NCBI GenBank assembly: GCA_963752915.1
Contig: CAVVZZ010000002.1
Location: forward strand, 1 to 64,000
Length of the DNA: 64,000 bases
Source of the DNA: DATJPR01 sp963752915
GTDB lineage: Bacteria > Bacteroidota > Ignavibacteria > UBA10030 > UBA6906
Reading direction: 5' to 3'
Position 1 is the first letter of the stretch; every line of letters starts with the position of its first letter. Shown here one piece after another: positions 50,855 through 58,702 of this stretch. Below the pieces are notes generated by a model. The model was not told where the DNA came from. It made no database searches and saw nothing but the letters and a program-made list of their open reading frames with translations. The position numbers and the translations under genes were made by a program.

Positions 50855-52245
50855 TAAACTGTCCTCGAGAATATCGGCTTCGTCTTGCTCATGCTGTCAA
50901 GGTAGGCATCGAAAGGCATGGCGATATTCCGAAGGAGAAGCCGGCCGGCACCAATGATGCGGATGCTGTGGTCGTCGATCTCCACCAGGCCGTCTTCCAC
51001 CATCGGTTGGAGACCGTAGAGGGATCCGGAGAAGTACTTCCGGAAATCGATATGGAACTTCTCCTCTACTGAGGGGATGTCCAGCTCGAGATCGCACATT
51101 AACCGCATGATGACATGCTTTCGTATCATGTCGTCCTCCGTCATGCGGTAGCCGACATGTGTTGCGAACTCGTTCCGGTCGAGGGCGTGGTAGTACTCGG
51201 GAAGGTTCTTCAGATTCTGAGCGTAGATACCGTTAAAATGTCCGATCGCCGACATGCCGAATCCAATCAGGTCGGCGCCGGAACGGGTGGAATACCCCTG
51301 GAAATTTCTGTACAGCGTCTTCTCTTTTTGTGCAAGGGCGAGCTCGTCCGTAGGCTTTGCGAAATGGTCCATCCCGATATAGTCGTATCCGTTCGCTGTC
51401 AGGGTTTCGATCGTCATCTTCAGAATATCCAGTTTCTGCTCCGGCGACGGGAGGTCCTCGTCCTGGATCAGTTTCATATGCGGTTTGAGCCAGGGAACGT
51501 GCGCGTAGTTGAAGACGGCGAATCGATCCGGGTCGAAGGGGAGAATCCGGCCGATCGTCTCGCGGAATGTCTCGCGCGTCTGGAACGGCAGGCCGTAGAT
51601 CAGATCGATATTCACGCTGTGGAACCCAAGCTCGCGGGCCCAATCAAGGACCTGTCTGCTCATCTCCTCGGGCTGGATCCTGTTGACGGCAACCTGGACC
51701 TTCTCGTTGAGGTCCTGCACACCCATGCTCATCCGGTTGAAACCGCCTTCGGCGAGGGCTTCCATATGTGCGCGGGTCAGCTCCCGGGGGTCGATCTCAA
51801 CGCTCTTTTCCGCATCGTCGGCAATCGTGAAGCGGGACCGGATGTAGAGAGCGATATCCAGGATCTCCGGAGGCGTCAGGTGCGTCGGCGTCCCTCCACC
51901 CCAGTGCAGCTGGACGACCTTTCTGTCCGAAGAGAAACGTTCGGCCACCATGTCGATCTCTTTTTTCAGATAGACGAGGTACTCGTTGATCCGGTTCCTG
52001 TCCCGTGTCACGAGCATGGTGCACCCGCAGAAATAGCAGAGCGTATCACAGAACGGGAAATGGAAATAGAGTGAGAGGTCGCGCGCCGAACCTGATTGGC
52101 CTGAGGCCGTCAATGCTTCGCGATAATCGATTGCGGTGAAGTTGGGGCTAAAAAGAGGGGCGGTCGGGTAGCTGGTATACCGCGGACCCGGGCGGTCGTA
52201 CTTCTTGAGAAGAGACAAATCAATGGAAGAGAACGGTGTTGCCAT
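50854..52245 (-). CDS. hemN: Oxygen-independent coproporphyrinogen III oxidase
   Basis: A radical-SAM enzyme that decarboxylates coproporphyrinogen III to protoporphyrinogen IX in heme synthesis without oxygen. The protein has 463 residues. RPGPRYTSYPTAP is the HemN-specific start; the cluster ligands are Cys66, Cys70 and Cys73 with the additional Cys75 in FPFCDTLCYFCGC. WGGGTPTHL, GVQDLNEKVQVAVNRIQP and SVNIDLIYGLPFQT follow, and a C-terminal HemN domain is present. This distinguishes it from HemW, which lacks the start motif and the extra Cys. A promoter can be read about 125 bases upstream. Confidence 0.96.
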   Translation of the reverse strand: MATPFSSIDLSLLKKYDRPGPRYTSYPTAPLFSPNFTAIDYREALTASGQSGSARDLSLYFHFPFCDTLCYFCGCTMLVTRDRNRINEYLVYLKKEIDMVAERFSSDRKVVQLHWGGGTPTHLTPPEILDIALYIRSRFTIADDAEKSVEIDPRELTRAHMEALAEGGFNRMSMGVQDLNEKVQVAVNRIQPEEMSRQVLDWARELGFHSVNIDLIYGLPFQTRETFRETIGRILPFDPDRFAVFNYAHVPWLKPHMKLIQDEDLPSPEQKLDILKMTIETLTANGYDYIGMDHFAKPTDELALAQKEKTLYRNFQGYSTRSGADLIGFGMSAIGHFNGIYAQNLKNLPEYYHALDRNEFATHVGYRMTEDDMIRKHVIMRLMCDLELDIPSVEEKFHIDFRKYFSGSLYGLQPMVEDGLVEIDDHSIRIIGAGRLLLRNIAMPFDAYLDSMSKTKPIFSRTV

Positions 52246-52367
52246 AACCCTTTCAGCCTCGCACGCCAGCGAAATTTCTGCGACGGAGAACCATCTGTCT
52301 TCTGAAAACGCATTCTTTCCAAAGAGCGTTCCAACCCCGCGCGCAGAATACCATCACAGACCTATGA

Positions 52368-52396
52368 ATCTTACGGAGAAAACGACGGAAATGCAA
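52368..52396 (-). promoter_or_regulatory. Possible promoter of hemN
   Basis: On the minus strand TTGCAT (52391-52396), a 17-bp spacer and TAAGAT (52368-52373). No FNR-type TTGAT/ATCAA palindrome is visible nearby. Confidence 0.4.
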
Positions 52397-52402
52397 CCTT
52401 TC

Positions 52403-52864
52403 CTAATGGACCATGATGGTAGGGTTGATCTCGACGATGGAGGCGATGGAATTTGTCACCAGACAATGTCGCGAAGTCTCATTCAGGAGCTCGTGGACTT
52501 CTTTCTCATACTCTTCCGACGGGACGACGACCGTCGGGAAGATCACGATCCGAGTGAATTTGTAATCACCGTCCACGAATTCGAGAACGCCATTGGCGTG
52601 GCTCCGGTACGATATCACCGGGACGTCAGCCCGCGCTGCGAACGCCATGAACGTCGCCATGTGACACATCTCGACGGCGGCCACGAACATATCCTCCGGC
52701 GTCCATGCACCGGATTCTCCGTGAAACTCAGGAGGGCTGGAGACCCGCAGCGTTGGCTTCCCTTCCGCGGAGAGAAGACCCGTGCGTTCTCCGAGCCACG
52801 CAGTCGAAGTCTTGAAGGTGAACGACCGTCGTTGAATGGGGTTGACTTTCAGTGCTTCCGGCAT
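52403..52864 (-). CDS. OsmC-family protein
   Basis: A 153-residue member of the OsmC/Ohr peroxidase superfamily, thiol-dependent enzymes that reduce organic hydroperoxides. The two conserved cysteines are in AAVEMCHMATFMAFA and SRHCLVTNSIASIV; the Glu before the first Cys fits too. The N-terminal half (TAWLGERTGLLSAEGKPTLRVSSPPEFHG) is the usual strand-rich part. It belongs to the OsmC subgroup rather than typical Ohr. It follows leuD by 39 bases on the same strand. Confidence 0.87.
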   Translation of the reverse strand: MPEALKVNPIQRRSFTFKTSTAWLGERTGLLSAEGKPTLRVSSPPEFHGESGAWTPEDMFVAAVEMCHMATFMAFAARADVPVISYRSHANGVLEFVDGDYKFTRIVIFPTVVVPSEEYEKEVHELLNETSRHCLVTNSIASIVEINPTIMVH

Positions 52865-52903
52865 TTTGTTTCTTGCCTCGTGGTGAATGCGGTATCTGTG
52901 GAG

Positions 52904-53410
52904 TTATGCCTGTCCGCTTCGTTCAAGCATGAGTTTCCGCGTATAGGGTATCAGTCCCCCGGCCTCGATAATCGCTTTCCGGGCAACGGGAAGTTGCACC
53001 ACGGCATGCGTTGTCCCGGCGGTGACATTCCGGACGGTCGCATCGCTGATGTCGAGTTCGTCGTCGACGCTGGATGTGAACCCCGGCGCCGTCACCAGGT
53101 GCAATCCGAGATTGATCGCATTCTGGAGAAAGATCCTCGCAAAACTCTCGGCAACGACGACCAGGTCGTATCCCTTCAGTGTGGACACGGCCTGTTCCCG
53201 TGACGACCCGCAGCCGAAGTTTTTCCCGCCGACGATAACGCTTCCCGGTTTCACCACTCCCGCCTTCAGGGCCGCATTGAATTCCGCATTGTCCGCAAAC
53301 GCGTATTGCGGAGTCTCGGTCGGAAGCACAGTCGCCATGTAGCGTCCCGGGTAGATCACATCTGTCGAAATATCATCTCCGAAGACAAAGACTACCTTTG
53401 CCATGGTCAC
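52904..53410 (-). CDS. leuD: 3-isopropylmalate dehydratase small subunit family protein (LeuD, short form)
   Basis: The swivelling small subunit of an aconitase-family hydro-lyase. The protein has 168 residues, the length of the archaeal-type short form. GDDISTDVIYPGRYM carries the substrate-contact Asp/Thr, VGGKNFGCGSSREQAVSTLKGY is the conserved loop, and FARIFLQNAINLGL follows. Short-form LeuCD enzymes act on isopropylmalate and, in some organisms, on citramalate, homocitrate or 2,3-dimethylmalate, so the substrate is open. Its ATG overlaps the leuC stop. Confidence 0.92.
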   Translation of the reverse strand: MTMAKVVFVFGDDISTDVIYPGRYMATVLPTETPQYAFADNAEFNAALKAGVVKPGSVIVGGKNFGCGSSREQAVSTLKGYDLVVVAESFARIFLQNAINLGLHLVTAPGFTSSVDDELDISDATVRNVTAGTTHAVVQLPVARKAIIEAGGLIPYTRKLMLERSGQA

Positions 53411-54696
53411 GCCCCCTTTCGTGGATCGGTAATGACTCCGGTGATCGCCGACGCTGCGGCAACGGCAGGAGAACAGAGAAAGACGCTTCCCGTTGGATTC
53501 CCCATGCGCCCCTTGAAGTTCCTGTTCGTTGTCGAGAGGGCCGTTTCATTGTCTCCGAGGGCGCCCTGATGGACGCCGAGACAGGGCCCGCACCCCGGGT
53601 TCATGACGACCGCTCCGGCGCTGACAAGGTCCTGGATGTACCCCTTCTCAAGCGCCTGCCGGTAGATCCTTCCCGATGCCGGAAACACGAGCATCCTTGT
53701 GCCGTGCGAGACCTTTCGCCCGTGCAGGAGTCGGGCGGCGACTTCCAGATCATCCAACCGGCCGTTGGTGCACGAGCCGATGACGATCTGATCGACTTTT
53801 GTCCCGATGACTTCCTGAATCCCTTTCACGTTATCGACCGTATGGGGACAGGCAATCTGCGGTTGGAGCTGTGAGACGTCGGCCTCCACGATGCTGTCGT
53901 ACGCCGCGCGTTCATCAGGCATCACGAGGTCGATCAAATCCCGGACTCCAGCCTCGGACCGCAGGTACCGGAGGGTCTCCTGATCGGCGGGGATGATCCC
54001 TGCAGTGGCGCCGGCCTCGACGGACATGTTGCAGAGCGTCAAGCGCCCTGACATCGGCATGCGCTTGATGGCATCTCCGTGAAACTCCAGCACCTTGAAT
54101 GTTGCGCCGTTTGCCCCCAGCGTGCCGATAAGGTGAAGGATGAGGTCCTTCGCTCCGACGAACGGAAGAAATTGCCCGGTAACGACGACCTTGATCGTTG
54201 CGGGGACTTCAACATTGACGGCCGTTCCAAGGGCCCAGACGCTTGCCATCTCCGTCGCCCCGATGCCGAAGGCGAATGCGCCGAGTGCTCCGTGGCTCGT
54301 CGTGTGTGAATCGGTCCCGACGACAACCGCTCCCGGGCGGACGTATCCGTTTTCCGGGAGAATCTGGTGACAAATTCCGCCGAGGTCGCCGCGGATGTCG
54401 TGGAATTTCGAGATCCCCTGAGCCGCAACGAATTCCCGGATCTTCTTCTGGTTTGTCGCCGTCTTTGGGGTTTCTGCCGGTATCCTGTGGTCGAAGATGA
54501 TAGCGATCCTGCTCGGGTCCCAGACTTTCGGCTCACGCCCCGTCCCCGCAAAAATCTCGTTCAGCTGATTCATGACCAGCGCCGCGTTCTCGTGCGACAT
54601 GGCGAGATCGACATTCGGCTCAACGACGTCGCCGGCCTTGACGGACTTTTGCCCGGACGCCCGCGACAGGATCTTTTCAACAACCGTCATTGCCAT
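53407..54696 (-). CDS. leuC: 3-isopropylmalate dehydratase large subunit family protein (LeuC, short form)
   Basis: The iron-sulfur subunit of the hydro-lyase completed by LeuD. From the ATG at 54694-54696 it has 429 residues, the short archaeal type, and begins VVEKILSRASGQKSVKAGD. VGTDSHTTSHGALGAFAFG contains the active-site Asp/His. The [4Fe-4S] ligands are the Cys of VIGSCTNGR and the two of NPGCGPCLG. The open frame extends 26 codons further up, but that part is translated repeat array and is not LeuC sequence. No leuA or leuB is adjacent; the neighbours are a CoA-transferase and an HMG-CoA-lyase-like gene. Confidence 0.93.
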   Translation of the reverse strand: MAMTVVEKILSRASGQKSVKAGDVVEPNVDLAMSHENAALVMNQLNEIFAGTGREPKVWDPSRIAIIFDHRIPAETPKTATNQKKIREFVAAQGISKFHDIRGDLGGICHQILPENGYVRPGAVVVGTDSHTTSHGALGAFAFGIGATEMASVWALGTAVNVEVPATIKVVVTGQFLPFVGAKDLILHLIGTLGANGATFKVLEFHGDAIKRMPMSGRLTLCNMSVEAGATAGIIPADQETLRYLRSEAGVRDLIDLVMPDERAAYDSIVEADVSQLQPQIACPHTVDNVKGIQEVIGTKVDQIVIGSCTNGRLDDLEVAARLLHGRKVSHGTRMLVFPASGRIYRQALEKGYIQDLVSAGAVVMNPGCGPCLGVHQGALGDNETALSTTNRNFKGRMGNPTGSVFLCSPAVAAASAITGVITDPRKGA

Positions 54697-54728
54697 CGTG
54701 GCTCCGTTGTTTACTTGAGTGCGGCAAG

Positions 54729-54855
54729 AGTATGAAGTATGACGTAGGACGTAGGAAGAAAGCGAAAACCTCAATTTCGGATATCGGGCGCTTGCACCTG
54801 CTTTCTTCCTACGTCATACTTCCTACGTCCTACTCAAGTCACTACTCAAGACACT
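54729..54855. repeat. Two 7-bp arrays in inverted orientation between caiB-like gene and leuC
   Basis: Left array (54729-54763): AGTATGA twice, CGTAGGA twice, then AGAAAGC. Right array (54807-54834): TCCTACG, TCATACT, TCCTACG, TCCTACT, with looser 7-bp units up to about 54855. The right array is the reverse complement of the left; arm 54734-54763 pairs with 54800-54822 apart from one extra 7-bp unit. The right end lies 5 bases from the stop of the CoA-transferase gene. Confidence 0.8.
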
Positions 54856-54860
54856 CCATG

Positions 54861-56054
54861 CTACACGACGCCGTCACGCTTCAGCGCCGCTATTTGATCC
54901 TCCGAATAACCCAACTCCGTCAGGATCTCGCACGTATGTTGTGCCAGCGTCGGTGGTGGGGCTTCGATCGCTGCCGGGGTCTTGCTGAACTTTGCCGTCA
55001 GGTTGAACAGCTTCAGTTCTCCGATATCCCCGGCTTCGACAGAGGAAAGCGTCTTCCGATGCCTGACCTGCGCTGCATCGAGGGCTTGTTCGAGTCCGAG
55101 GATTTCCCCCGACGGGACTCCCAGCTCGTTCAACACCCGTACCCAGTGTGCCGTCGTGTGATCCGCGAGCTTCGCTTCAAGGAGCGGCGTAAGCTCCTTT
55201 CTGCTTCTCTTCCGTGCATCGCGCTTCTGGAAACGCGGGTCAGTCTTAAGTTCAGGAACGCCGAGCGCATCGGCGACGGATTCCCACTGTTCCTGCTTGT
55301 TCGCTGCGATGTTGACGTAGCCGTCCTTCGTCTTGAACGTCCCCGACGGCGCCGCCGTGAAATTGTCATTCCCCAGCAACGATGGCTGTTGATGGCCGAT
55401 GAGCAGATTGGCGGCCACCCAACCCATCAGAGGCATGATCGAATCCAGGAGCGCGATGTCGATAAACTGACCCTCCCCCGTCTTCTCCCGGCTATAGAGC
55501 GCAGCCATGATCGCGAACGCGGCGTTGAGTCCGCCCACCGTATCGCAGACGGGAAACCCGCAGCGGAGGGGATTCAGCCGCTCGTCACCGTTGATCGCCA
55601 TGACGCCGCTCAGACCCTGGATGATCTGATCGTAGGCAGGCTTCATCGCATCGGGTCCGGTTTGCCCGAACCCGGAAATGGCGCAGTATACCAGTCGCGG
55701 GTTGAGGGCACTGAGCGTGGCATAGGAGCATCCCAGTCGGTCCATCACCCCCGGTCTGAAGTTTTCCACAACAACATCGCATTTCGCGACGAGCGATGTG
55801 AAGACCTCCTGCCCCCGGGGGTCCTTCAGGTTCAGCGTCAGGGATTTCTTGTTTGCGTTCTGCGCAAGGAAGCTGGTCCCCATCAACTTCTCATTCAGCT
55901 GAGGAACGTTTCCGAGTTTGCGGGCGAGGTCGCCGTCGAGAGGGTTTTCGATCTTGATGACCTCCGCCCCGAGCAGCGCCAGATGCAGCGTGGCGAACGG
56001 GCCCGAGAGCACGTTCGTCAGGTCAAGAACTCGTATGCCTTCAAGGAGCTTCAT
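54861..56054 (-). CDS. Class III (CaiB/BaiF) CoA-transferase
   Basis: A 397-residue family III CoA-transferase, which moves CoA between two acids. GIRVLDLTNVLSGPFATLHLALLGAEVIKIE is the conserved start, VVENFRPGVMDRLG and ISGFGQTGP follow, and Asp142 in PAYDQIIQGLSGVM is the catalytic carboxylate that forms the mixed anhydride. The substrate cannot be read directly. Placement beside an HMG-CoA-lyase-like gene resembles succinyl-CoA:citramalate CoA-transferase beside citramalyl-CoA lyase in Chloroflexus; itaconate or 3-hydroxy-3-methylglutarate are alternatives. Confidence 0.92.
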   Translation of the reverse strand: MKLLEGIRVLDLTNVLSGPFATLHLALLGAEVIKIENPLDGDLARKLGNVPQLNEKLMGTSFLAQNANKKSLTLNLKDPRGQEVFTSLVAKCDVVVENFRPGVMDRLGCSYATLSALNPRLVYCAISGFGQTGPDAMKPAYDQIIQGLSGVMAINGDERLNPLRCGFPVCDTVGGLNAAFAIMAALYSREKTGEGQFIDIALLDSIMPLMGWVAANLLIGHQQPSLLGNDNFTAAPSGTFKTKDGYVNIAANKQEQWESVADALGVPELKTDPRFQKRDARKRSRKELTPLLEAKLADHTTAHWVRVLNELGVPSGEILGLEQALDAAQVRHRKTLSSVEAGDIGELKLFNLTAKFSKTPAAIEAPPPTLAQHTCEILTELGYSEDQIAALKRDGVV

Positions 56055-56066
56055 AAGGGTTCGTCG

Positions 56067-56991
56067 CTACGCGGTCATGACGGGATAGGGAATCGGTCCG
56101 GTACGATAGACGGTCCCCGGCATGTCGCGGCAGAAAAATGCTGCAACATCCTTTGCCAGCGCGATCAGCCGTTCGAGCCCGATATCTCCTCGGAGGCCCA
56201 TGTGCTGGAACAGATGCACAAGATCTTCGGTACAGGCGTTGCCCCCGGCGATTTTTGTAAACGGACATCCTCCAAGCCCTGCGATGGAAGACTCGAAATA
56301 TTTCACACCGGCGTTCATTGCGGCGACACAATTCGCGAGGGCAAGCCCGTACGTGTTATGGAAGTGGCAGGCGAGCTCCGCGCTCGGGTTCATCTGTTTC
56401 AGCGACCGGAACAACAGTTCCACGCGGTCCGGCGTGGCGTGGCCTGCCGTGTCGGCCAGACTGATCGTGCGAAAGCCGGCTTCAAAGAATCTCGCTGCGA
56501 TCCCCAGCACGCGGTCCGGCGGGACAGGACCTTCATAGCCGCAGCCAAACGCGGATTGTACGGAGACCTGCACGCGCTTCCCTGCTTCTTCCGCGCTCCC
56601 GGCGATGGCGATGAATGCGTTCCGTCGCTTCCGCGACCGTCATTCCTGTATTTTTCATGCTGTGCGTCTCGCTTGCCGAGACGCCCATGCAAAACATGTC
56701 CACTCCGGCGGCCAGGCCGCGGTCCAGCCCCTTCTCATTAAGGACAAGAGCGGAAAACATGGCTTTCCCCCGGCCGATGTTCCGTTCGTGCAGCTCGTGG
56801 AACAGATCATCGGTGTCCGCCATCTGCGGCACCTTCGTCGGATGGACGAAAGAGCCGACCTGGATCAGATCGACGCCGGACTCCACAAGTCCTTCCACCC
56901 ACGCGATCTTCGTCTCGATGGGTACGACCTGCGGTTCCATCTGCAGGCCGTCCCGCAATCCGACTTCATGAATAAGACGGGGATGAGTCAT
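56067..56991 (-). pseudogene. HMG-CoA lyase-like gene with a one-base frameshift
   Basis: A TIM-barrel acyl-CoA lyase of the HMG-CoA / citramalyl-CoA type, split into two frames near 56612-56618. The first frame (from ATG 56991, AAGGA before it) gives EVGLRDGLQ, with the catalytic Arg-Asp pair, to MTVAEATERI. The second gives VQVSVQSAFGCGYEG to the end with CHFHNTYG (metal His pair), GLGGCPF (catalytic Cys) and GGNACTEDL. One surplus base in the minus-strand run CGCATTCATCG would explain the shift; removing it gives about 307 residues, the family length. LIQVGSFVHP has Gln where HMG-CoA lyases have an active-site Glu. All other key residues survive, so this may be a recent lesion or a base-call error. 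Confidence 0.85.
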
Positions 56992-57018
56992 CTTCGGTTC
57001 CTTAGCCGGGTTCACGCA

Positions 57019-58143
57019 TCAGTCCGCTATTTTCGCTGCGATCGCGCCCGCCATCTGCAGTGTGGATGCCGTTCCCCCCATATCGTAGGTCCGGACCTTT
57101 CCTTCACTGATGACGCCGGCTGTCGCCAGCTCGATTGCCCGTCCCTTGTCCGTTTCGCCAAGCCAGTCCAGCATCATCTTCGCTGCGAGGATCGTTGCGA
57201 TCGGGTTCACCTTGTACTGCCCTGCATACTTCGGGGCCGATCCGTGGGAGGGTTCGAAGACCGCGAGCGTCTCCCCGATGTTTCCCGAGCAACCGAATCC
57301 GAGCCCGCCGACCATTTGTGCCGCGAGGTCCGAGATGATGTCGCCGTAGAGATTCGGCGCAACCAGGACATCGTAGCCGGTCGGGTTTTTGAGAAGCCAC
57401 ATGCAGATCGCATCAACGTTCGCTTCATCCACGGCGATTTCAGGATACCGTGCCGCCACCTTGCGCGCTTCTTCAAGAAACAAGCCATCGGTGGCACGGA
57501 CGACGTTGGCTTTGTGCACGATCGTCACTTTCTTCCGCCTGTGCTTTCGTGCGAATTCGAACGCAGCCCGGGCGATTCGCTCGGAGCCGTTCTTCGTGTT
57601 GACCTTGCACGAGACGGCAAGCTGGTCGAGAGGAACCCGGCTGAACGCCGCAAACGGTTTCGAGATCTTCGCGAGCACGTCCGCGAGTTCCTGTGGCACA
57701 GGATGGAACTCAACCCCCGCATAGAGGTCTTCCGTGTTCTCTCGAAAGACGACGAGATCGATTGCGTCCTTGAAATTCAGCGGGTTGCCCGCGTAGGCTT
57801 TGCAGGGGCGGAGACAGGTATAGAGATCGAACTCCTGCCGCATCCGGACGATCGGAGAGCGGTAAACCAGCCCCTTTCCCCGGAGAGAGTCGGTGAGTTC
57901 GGCCTCGGCCGCCTTCACCGGCTTCGACGTGATTGCGCCGAACATCGCGGCGTCGACGTTCTTCAGAAGCTCGACAGTGCGCTTCGGAAACGCATCGCCC
58001 TCGCTGCGCCAGTACTCCCACCCGATGTCGCCATGGATGTATTCAGCGTCCAGCCGGACCCTGTCGAGGACGATCTTGGCGGCATCCATGACATCCTTGC
58101 CGATGCCGTCGCCCGGCAACCATGCAATTTTATATTTGCTCAT
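57019..58143 (-). CDS. Isocitrate / 3-isopropylmalate dehydrogenase family protein
   Basis: A 374-residue beta-decarboxylating dehydrogenase. WLPGDGIGKDV is the start motif. SPIVRMRQEFDLYTCLRPC contains the substrate-binding Arg residues, and FRENTEDLYAG, VTIVHKANVVR (Lys), and NLYGDIISDLAAQMVGGLG (metal Asp) follow. The cofactor loop GSAPKYAGQYKVNP fits NAD rather than NADP. The Ser in the SPIVRMR segment looks more like isocitrate than isopropylmalate enzymes, but the family also includes homoisocitrate, tartrate and methylmalate-acting members. It lies 27 bases upstream of the lyase gene on the same strand. Confidence 0.9.
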   Translation of the reverse strand: MSKYKIAWLPGDGIGKDVMDAAKIVLDRVRLDAEYIHGDIGWEYWRSEGDAFPKRTVELLKNVDAAMFGAITSKPVKAAEAELTDSLRGKGLVYRSPIVRMRQEFDLYTCLRPCKAYAGNPLNFKDAIDLVVFRENTEDLYAGVEFHPVPQELADVLAKISKPFAAFSRVPLDQLAVSCKVNTKNGSERIARAAFEFARKHRRKKVTIVHKANVVRATDGLFLEEARKVAARYPEIAVDEANVDAICMWLLKNPTGYDVLVAPNLYGDIISDLAAQMVGGLGFGCSGNIGETLAVFEPSHGSAPKYAGQYKVNPIATILAAKMMLDWLGETDKGRAIELATAGVISEGKVRTYDMGGTASTLQMAGAIAAKIAD

Positions 58144-58169
58144 GATTTCCCGTGTTTCACCGTATCAGT

Positions 58170-58415
58170 TCAATCCGCCATTGCAGTTTCGCATTCGCGT
58201 TGGGCGTCCAGGTCGTCCAGCTCGAGCTGCAGCGTCGCGGCGTGTCCCTCCTCCATTTCCGCCAGCCGGAGAAGGACTTCTTTCGTGTGCGGATTGGCCG
58301 CCAGCTCTGCAGCGCGTTGATAGTACTCGCGGGCGTCTTTCTCGTCGGCGATCGCGAGCGTGAGGACATCCCGGATCGTCATTTCGTTCCAGTGGAGGTT
58401 CGGTGTGCGGCTCAT
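58170..58415 (-). CDS. Mini ferritin-like (rubrerythrin-type) protein, 81 residues
   Basis: A short two-helix protein resembling half of a rubrerythrin four-helix bundle. Helix 1 is IRDVLTLAIADEKDAREYYQRAAELA, with the Glu of the family; helix 2 is TKEVLLRLAEMEEGHAATLQLEL, with the E-x-x-H diiron ligand motif (EEGH). A functional diiron site would need dimerisation. AAGGG lies about 11 bases before the ATG. It forms a pair with the next gene, between the dehydrogenase and oxidoreductase genes of an apparently anaerobic-type cluster, where it could protect oxygen-sensitive enzymes. Confidence 0.7.
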   Translation of the reverse strand: MSRTPNLHWNEMTIRDVLTLAIADEKDAREYYQRAAELAANPHTKEVLLRLAEMEEGHAATLQLELDDLDAQRECETAMAD

Positions 58416-58429
58416 GGAAGGGACACCCT

Positions 58430-58678
58430 TTATGCAAAACTATCGCTGATGTTGTCGATCGTCGCGAATCGCTGCGTCAGGAGGGATTGCAGATCCCGTA
58501 ATGCCTGCAGCGCCCGTTGACGCTCCGATACCAGTCGCTCGAGCATCACTTTGACGTCGGGATAGTCGCACTCCTCGGCGAAGCGGCGGTACTCGCCGAT
58601 AGCCGTTTCCTCGCGTTGCTCCGCAAGCGACAAAGCGCTGCAGAGCCCTTTGCACGAATGGACACATTTCGGTTCCAT
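58430..58678 (-). CDS. Second mini ferritin-like protein, 82 residues, Cys-containing
   Basis: Starts at the ATG 58676-58678, 6 bases after AAGGAGAG. Residues 1-15 contain CVHSCKGLC, three cysteines in a 9-residue span, absent from its neighbour. Then two helices follow: SLAEQREETAIGEYRRFAEECDYP and VKVMLERLVSERQRALQALRDL. The alignment with the 81-residue neighbour is clear (E-E-x-A / E-Y-Y-R / E-Y-R-R), but where the neighbour has E-x-x-H this one has E-R-Q-R, so it may lack half of the diiron ligands. It ends 14 bases before that neighbour. Confidence 0.65.
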   Translation of the reverse strand: MEPKCVHSCKGLCSALSLAEQREETAIGEYRRFAEECDYPDVKVMLERLVSERQRALQALRDLQSLLTQRFATIDNISDSFA

Positions 58679-58702
58679 CGTTCTCTCCTTCAATTCTGGC
58701 TC

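Noticed and set aside
52246..52402. FNR-type control site upstream of hemN
   Set aside because: No TTGAT-N4-ATCAA palindrome with acceptable match was found; only a sigma-70-type promoter can be read.
54697..54774. LeuC start 26 codons further upstream
   Set aside because: The extra residues are translated 7-bp repeats and do not belong to LeuC; the chosen ATG gives the family's N-terminus.
54690..58320. Very long open frames on the plus strand, opposite the CoA-transferase, lyase and dehydrogenase genes (683 and 571 codons)
   Set aside because: They run antisense to well-conserved genes, lack recognisable motifs and are explained by high GC and codon bias on the opposite strand. The same applies to long antisense frames opposite lpxA, lpxD and the glycerate kinase/regulator region.
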